Origin: Deltaproteobacteria bacterium | GTDB lineage: Bacteria; Desulfobacterota; Desulfomonilia; UBA1062 | Direction: 5' to 3' | Assembly: GCA_018433775.1 (NCBI GenBank) | Contig: JAHDQN010000013.1 | Span: forward strand, 165,956 to 229,955 | DNA length: 64,000 nt | Shown here: piece after piece, positions 61,135 through 64,000 of the stretch | Layout: every line of letters begins with the position of its first letter | Position numbering within the stretch: the first letter of the stretch is position 1 | Notes under the pieces: model-generated | What the model was told of the DNA's origin: nothing | Databases searched by the model: none | Seen by the model: the letters and a program-made list of their open reading frames with translations, nothing else | Position numbers and translations under genes: made by a program

Positions 61135-63150
61135 ATGAGCAAAATCAAAGACAAGTACGAAGCGATGCTCAAGGAGTGGGAGAATTTTGTCTCGGGCAAC
61201 CCGGTGAATAAAAAGGTTATTGACGAGCATATTCTGAAATCCTGGGAAGAAGCGAGGAAACTGAACATCGATCCCTACCTGAGCGAAATACCGCAGTTCC
61301 TTTCTGAGGATGAGCTGCAGGAGGTCCAGGAAAAGCACGATCATCTCATAAAGACCAGCTATCCTTTTCTGGAGAACCTATATAATTTCGTAATAACGGC
61401 CGGGTTCGGATCAAGGTATATCTGCTCCCTGTCCGATTCAGAGGGCACCCTGATCTTCACTCTCGGCAATCCCGAGGTCATGGAAACGCTCTCTTCCTGG
61501 AATTATCGCCCCGGGGCCTGTATGCAGGAAAAATATATCGGCACGAACGGGGCGGGCGCGGTGATTCGGCTGAACAAACCCGTGCAGATATTCGGAAGCG
61601 AGCACTACTGCCTGCTGTTTCACAAATATACCTGTTCCTCGGCTCCCATTCACGACCATGAGGGAAACATCCTGGGGGTGCTGAACATGGTATGTCCCTG
61701 CCCCAATGCTCATTCCCACACCCTGGGCATGGTCGTTGCCGCCGCAAACGCTATCGAAAAGAACCTGCAGATCCAGAAGGCATATCGCGAGACCCAAATC
61801 GCCGAGAACCTGAAGAACGCCGTGATCTGCTCCATCCCCGAGGCACTTGTGGCAATCGACAACCAGGGAGATATCATCTTCACCAATGAAAATGCCCGGA
61901 GCATGTTCCAGGTAGGGGAAGATATCGTGGGGCGTAACATCAAGGAGTTTCTGGGGAGCGAGAACGAAAAGCTGTTTCCCTATCTGCTGAACGGGACGAA
62001 CGTCATCGACAAGCAGATACCACTGTTCATAAACACCAGGTGGGCGAATTATATGTTGACCACCCAGACAATCAAGTCTTGCAATAACGAGACCTACGGA
62101 AAGGTGATCATTTTCAGCGAGATAAAGAGGGCCAAGAAACTGGTGGCGGATATGATCGGGGCAAAGGCGAAATTCACCTTCTCCCATATCGTATCACGCA
62201 ATCCCAGATTCCTGAAACTGATAGAAATTGCCAAGATCGCATCGAAAACCGATTCGAACGTGCTGCTCTTTGGAGAGAGCGGAACAGGCAAAGATATCTT
62301 TGCCCAGGCAATCCACAACGAAGGCATGCGGTCCGGCAAGCCTTTCGTGGCCATCAATTGCTCTGCGATACCCAGAGAGCTTATCGCGAGCGAGCTTTTC
62401 GGGTATGCCGAGGGGGCGTTTACCGGATCGGTCAGGGGAGGGAACCCCGGCAAGTTCGAGCTGGCGGACGGGGGCACGATATTCCTGGACGAAATCGGAG
62501 AAATGCCGCTCGAACTGCAGTCGATCCTGCTGAGGGTCATCGAGAACAAGGAGATCATGAGGATCGGCGGGAAAAATATCATCCCTGTCGATGTCAAGAT
62601 AATCGCAGCGACAAATAAGGACCTGAAAGAAGAGATCCTCAAGAGAAATTTCCGGGAAGATCTTTACTATCGCCTGAACGTCTTTTCCATCGAGCTTTTT
62701 CCTCTGCGGGAAAGGACCGAAGACATTCCCCTTCTGGTCATCAATATTCTGAAGAAATTGAATAAATGTAACAACAGGGGAATAACAAAGGTCGACAAGA
62801 ACGTTCTGGATATGTTCGAGAGATATCCCTGGCCAGGAAACGTACGAGAGCTTCAGAACATACTGGAGAGGTCGTATAACATAGCCGGAGGAGAAACCAT
62901 CACGAGTGATGATATTCCGCGTGAGATCATCTATTCCGGGTCCGCCGGGTCCGAGCAGCGGAGCGCAGGCGCTGCGGTAGAACAGAAAGAGCCTGTTTTC
63001 GATAACTATCCGACACTGGAGGACATGGAAAAGAAGATCATCTGCGATCTGATACAGTCAAATGTATCCAAATCAAAGATCGCCAGTCATCTGAACATCT
63101 CTCGGAACACGTTATACCGGAAGATGGTGAAGTACAATCTGCCATACTGA
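61135..63150 (+). CDS. Sigma-54-dependent enhancer-binding activator (AcoR-like)
   Basis: A 671-residue activator starting at ATG 61135 (GAAGGAGC 6 bases upstream). An N-terminal GAF-type sensor (about 60-210) contains GTNGAGAVIRLNKPVQIFGSEHYC and SSAPIHDHEGNILGVLNM as in AcoR. A PAS domain follows (about 220-330: PEALVAIDNQGDIIFTNENA). The AAA+ domain (about 350-580) has Walker A GESGTGKD, Walker B GGTIFLDEIGEMP and Arg fingers in REDLYYRLNV. The sigma-54 contact loop reads GAFTGS instead of GAFTGA. The C-terminal Fis helix-turn-helix is SKSKIASHLNISRNTLYRKM. It is likely the activator of the promoter at 63566. Confidence 0.93.
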   Translation: MSKIKDKYEAMLKEWENFVSGNPVNKKVIDEHILKSWEEARKLNIDPYLSEIPQFLSEDELQEVQEKHDHLIKTSYPFLENLYNFVITAGFGSRYICSLSDSEGTLIFTLGNPEVMETLSSWNYRPGACMQEKYIGTNGAGAVIRLNKPVQIFGSEHYCLLFHKYTCSSAPIHDHEGNILGVLNMVCPCPNAHSHTLGMVVAAANAIEKNLQIQKAYRETQIAENLKNAVICSIPEALVAIDNQGDIIFTNENARSMFQVGEDIVGRNIKEFLGSENEKLFPYLLNGTNVIDKQIPLFINTRWANYMLTTQTIKSCNNETYGKVIIFSEIKRAKKLVADMIGAKAKFTFSHIVSRNPRFLKLIEIAKIASKTDSNVLLFGESGTGKDIFAQAIHNEGMRSGKPFVAINCSAIPRELIASELFGYAEGAFTGSVRGGNPGKFELADGGTIFLDEIGEMPLELQSILLRVIENKEIMRIGGKNIIPVDVKIIAATNKDLKEEILKRNFREDLYYRLNVFSIELFPLRERTEDIPLLVINILKKLNKCNNRGITKVDKNVLDMFERYPWPGNVRELQNILERSYNIAGGETITSDDIPREIIYSGSAGSEQRSAGAAVEQKEPVFDNYPTLEDMEKKIICDLIQSNVSKSKIASHLNISRNTLYRKMVKYNLPY

Positions 63151-63434
63151 AGGGCTCCGTTCCCAGATGCCCGGGTGCAAGGAGACGGGAGTGAGCAGGT
63201 TCCTGTGCCGAGCTCTCGGTGTCCGAGGCCGGTAGTCTTGCCGGTGGAGAGGCACACGGAAACGGACGCTCCAGGCTGCGTGGCTTTCCCGTCCTGGTGC
63301 GTCCGGAGAAAGAGCCCGACAGGAAGATGGTCGATTCTCCTTTCTCACTCACCTCATGGGTATCGGAATCCCGGATGTCCCGTCACCGGAAAGCCTGATG
63401 AACGTCGTCCGCGGTATGTAGCATAATGGAGCAT

Positions 63435-63459
63435 CGCCTGTTAGATATTGTTACAGGCG
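63435..63459. promoter_or_regulatory. Candidate upstream activator site
   Basis: CGCCTGT (63435-63441) and ACAGGCG (63453-63459) are exact inverted arms 11 bases apart, giving TGT-N11-ACA. It lies about 120 bases before the -24 element, a usual distance for enhancer-binding proteins with a Fis-type helix-turn-helix. Confidence 0.6.
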
Positions 63460-63565
63460 CCGGTGTCCTTCTTAAAGGGCATGGCGGTGATAAATCTTGA
63501 ATGCAATGTATAAGTGAATAAATAGAATTATGATTTTTCCAATAAAACCATCCTCCCCGGTATGA

Positions 63566-63580
63566 TGGTACTGTTTTTGC
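63566..63580 (+). promoter_or_regulatory. Sigma-54 (-24/-12) promoter
   Basis: TGGTAC-TGTTT-TTGC matches the consensus TGGCAC-N5-TTGC with one mismatch, and GG and GC are exactly ten bases apart. Transcription would begin near 63592 and run toward the oxidoreductase gene at 63865. Confidence 0.8.
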
Positions 63581-63614
63581 CTGAGAATATCCGAAGGGCT
63601 CGGTCGCTTGGGGA

Positions 63615-63779
63615 ATGCTATCGAAAAACCAGCAGGACATGATTCAGGCAGAAGCGCTTACAGGCCATGTGAGCCCTGCCCGACTGATTCCAGGAACACC
63701 GAGCGTGCATGAGGTTTCAAAAAGAACCGTGGCAGAGACAACTGCGGGAAGAGATGAAGAAATCGGATTCACTGCTTGA
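63615..63779 (+). CDS. Possible leader ORF, 54 codons
   Basis: A 54-residue frame from ATG 63615 to TGA 63779 lies inside the predicted sigma-54 transcript. The product (MLSKNQQDMIQAEALTGHVS..., ending DEEIGFTA) is hydrophilic with balanced composition. GGGGA is too close to the ATG to be a good ribosome site, which weakens the call. No homologue is recognised. Confidence 0.3.
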   Translation: MLSKNQQDMIQAEALTGHVSPARLIPGTPSVHEVSKRTVAETTAGRDEEIGFTA

Positions 63780-63864
63780 GGGAAAAACCACACCCCCACC
63801 GGACACAGCTGTATTGAGATGTCGAATGTGAAAGGCTTACAACAAACTTCAAGGAGATGAGCGT

Positions 63865-64000
63865 ATGAAATACAAGGAACCCGGCAGGAAGGCGCCGTGC
63901 AGGGAAGCGTGTCCTGCGCATGTGGATATACCGCGGTATTTGAGGTACGTGGCCATTGGGGATGCCGAGGCTGCGGCATTGGTCATTCGGGAAGTCATAC
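63865..64000 (+). CDS. Fe-S/FAD oxidoreductase N-terminus, truncated by window edge
   Basis: Forty-five codons are visible before the right edge. ATG 63865 has AAGGAG 9 bases upstream. The sequence APCREACPAHVDIPRYLRYV followed by AIGDAEAAALVIREV is the N-terminal alpha-helical Fe-S domain (Fer4_20 type) of glutamate-synthase small-subunit-like oxidoreductases, also found fused in NADH-dependent electron-bifurcating or formate/CoA pathway enzymes. Which type applies depends on the missing part. It is the predicted target of the sigma-54 activator upstream. Confidence 0.85.
   Translation, partial: MKYKEPGRKAPCREACPAHVDIPRYLRYVAIGDAEAAALVIREVI

Larger units (their letters stand above)
63151..63864. 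other. Control region between activator and oxidoreductase genes
   Basis: 714 bases. The first 280 show nothing notable. Then come an inverted repeat (63435-63459), an AT-rich stretch (about 63490-63555) suited to DNA bending, a sigma-54 promoter (63566-63580) and a leader of about 270 bases before the gene at 63865. Confidence 0.55.

Noticed and set aside
60696..61211. 171-codon plus-strand frame before the sigma-54 activator
   Set aside because: Arg/Cys/Ser-rich composition without domain features, no ribosome site, and overlap with the activator start.

Overview
The window is about 64 kb of GC-rich (roughly 58-60 %) bacterial chromosome with almost no mobile-element content. Protein families and gene pairings suggest an anaerobic Desulfobacterota (former Deltaproteobacteria) member: a Liv-type transporter linked to an acyl-CoA ligase, an AcoR-like sigma-54 activator, HDOD and HD-GYP signalling proteins, a MOT1-type molybdate permease, and Fe-S/flavin oxidoreductases. 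This taxonomic call is an inference from gene content. No rRNA, tRNA, CRISPR array, prophage or complete insertion sequence was seen. About 57 protein-coding genes are supported, most of them on the minus strand.

Layout. 1-2.6 kb: 3' part of a multi-PAS hybrid histidine kinase. 2.9-10.7 kb: a small helix-hairpin-helix protein, then a minus-strand operon livM-livH-(anchored NTF2-like protein)-livK-livG-livF-acyl-CoA synthetase. 11-13.2 kb: a clostripain-family (C11) cysteine protease followed by a serpin gene that has lost its middle. 13.2-31.6 kb: mostly single housekeeping or transport genes (Usp, LysE, alpha/beta hydrolase, ICMT-like methyltransferase, NAD(P)H-hydrate repair enzyme, DUF4010 membrane protein, HDAC-like deacetylase, phosphofructokinase of predicted PPi type, flap nuclease + MFS pair, cyclophilin, NUDIX, EamA, metallo-beta-lactamase fold protein, flavin reductase, OYE-like reductase, malate dehydrogenase). 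31.6-48.4 kb: HDOD protein, SDR, lipoprotein/hydrolase pair, aminotransferase, REC-REC-HD-GYP protein, AI-2E permease, chalcone-isomerase-like protein, DUF374 acyltransferase, YchJ, MetF, two unknowns, GalE, an orphan ABC binding protein and the tail-specific protease. 48.8-57.9 kb: a lipoprotein, CutA, SDR, molybdate permease, Fe-S protein, D-aminoacylase, acetyltransferase, PptA-like tautomerase, nucleotidyltransferase and phosphoesterase. Two related hairpin elements bracket 49.8-56.2 kb. 58-59.9 kb: a lower-GC DHFR-like gene beside an attC-like inverted repeat, then a calcium-binding-repeat protein. 60-64 kb: a structured intergenic region with a candidate small RNA, a sigma-54 activator, and a sigma-54 promoter with an upstream inverted repeat in front of a truncated Fe-S/FAD oxidoreductase gene.

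How the genes may work together. The Liv operon probably imports a carboxylic acid or amino-acid-like substrate that its terminal ligase converts to a CoA thioester. The C11 protease and the decayed serpin look like a former protease-inhibitor pair. The activator at 61.1 kb, the inverted repeat at 63.44 kb and the -24/-12 promoter at 63.57 kb form a complete predicted sigma-54 control unit for the gene leaving the right edge. The intergenic 60.1-60.3 kb segment carries a near-consensus promoter, a CRP-type site and terminator hairpins on the minus strand, and is the best candidate for an undescribed RNA.
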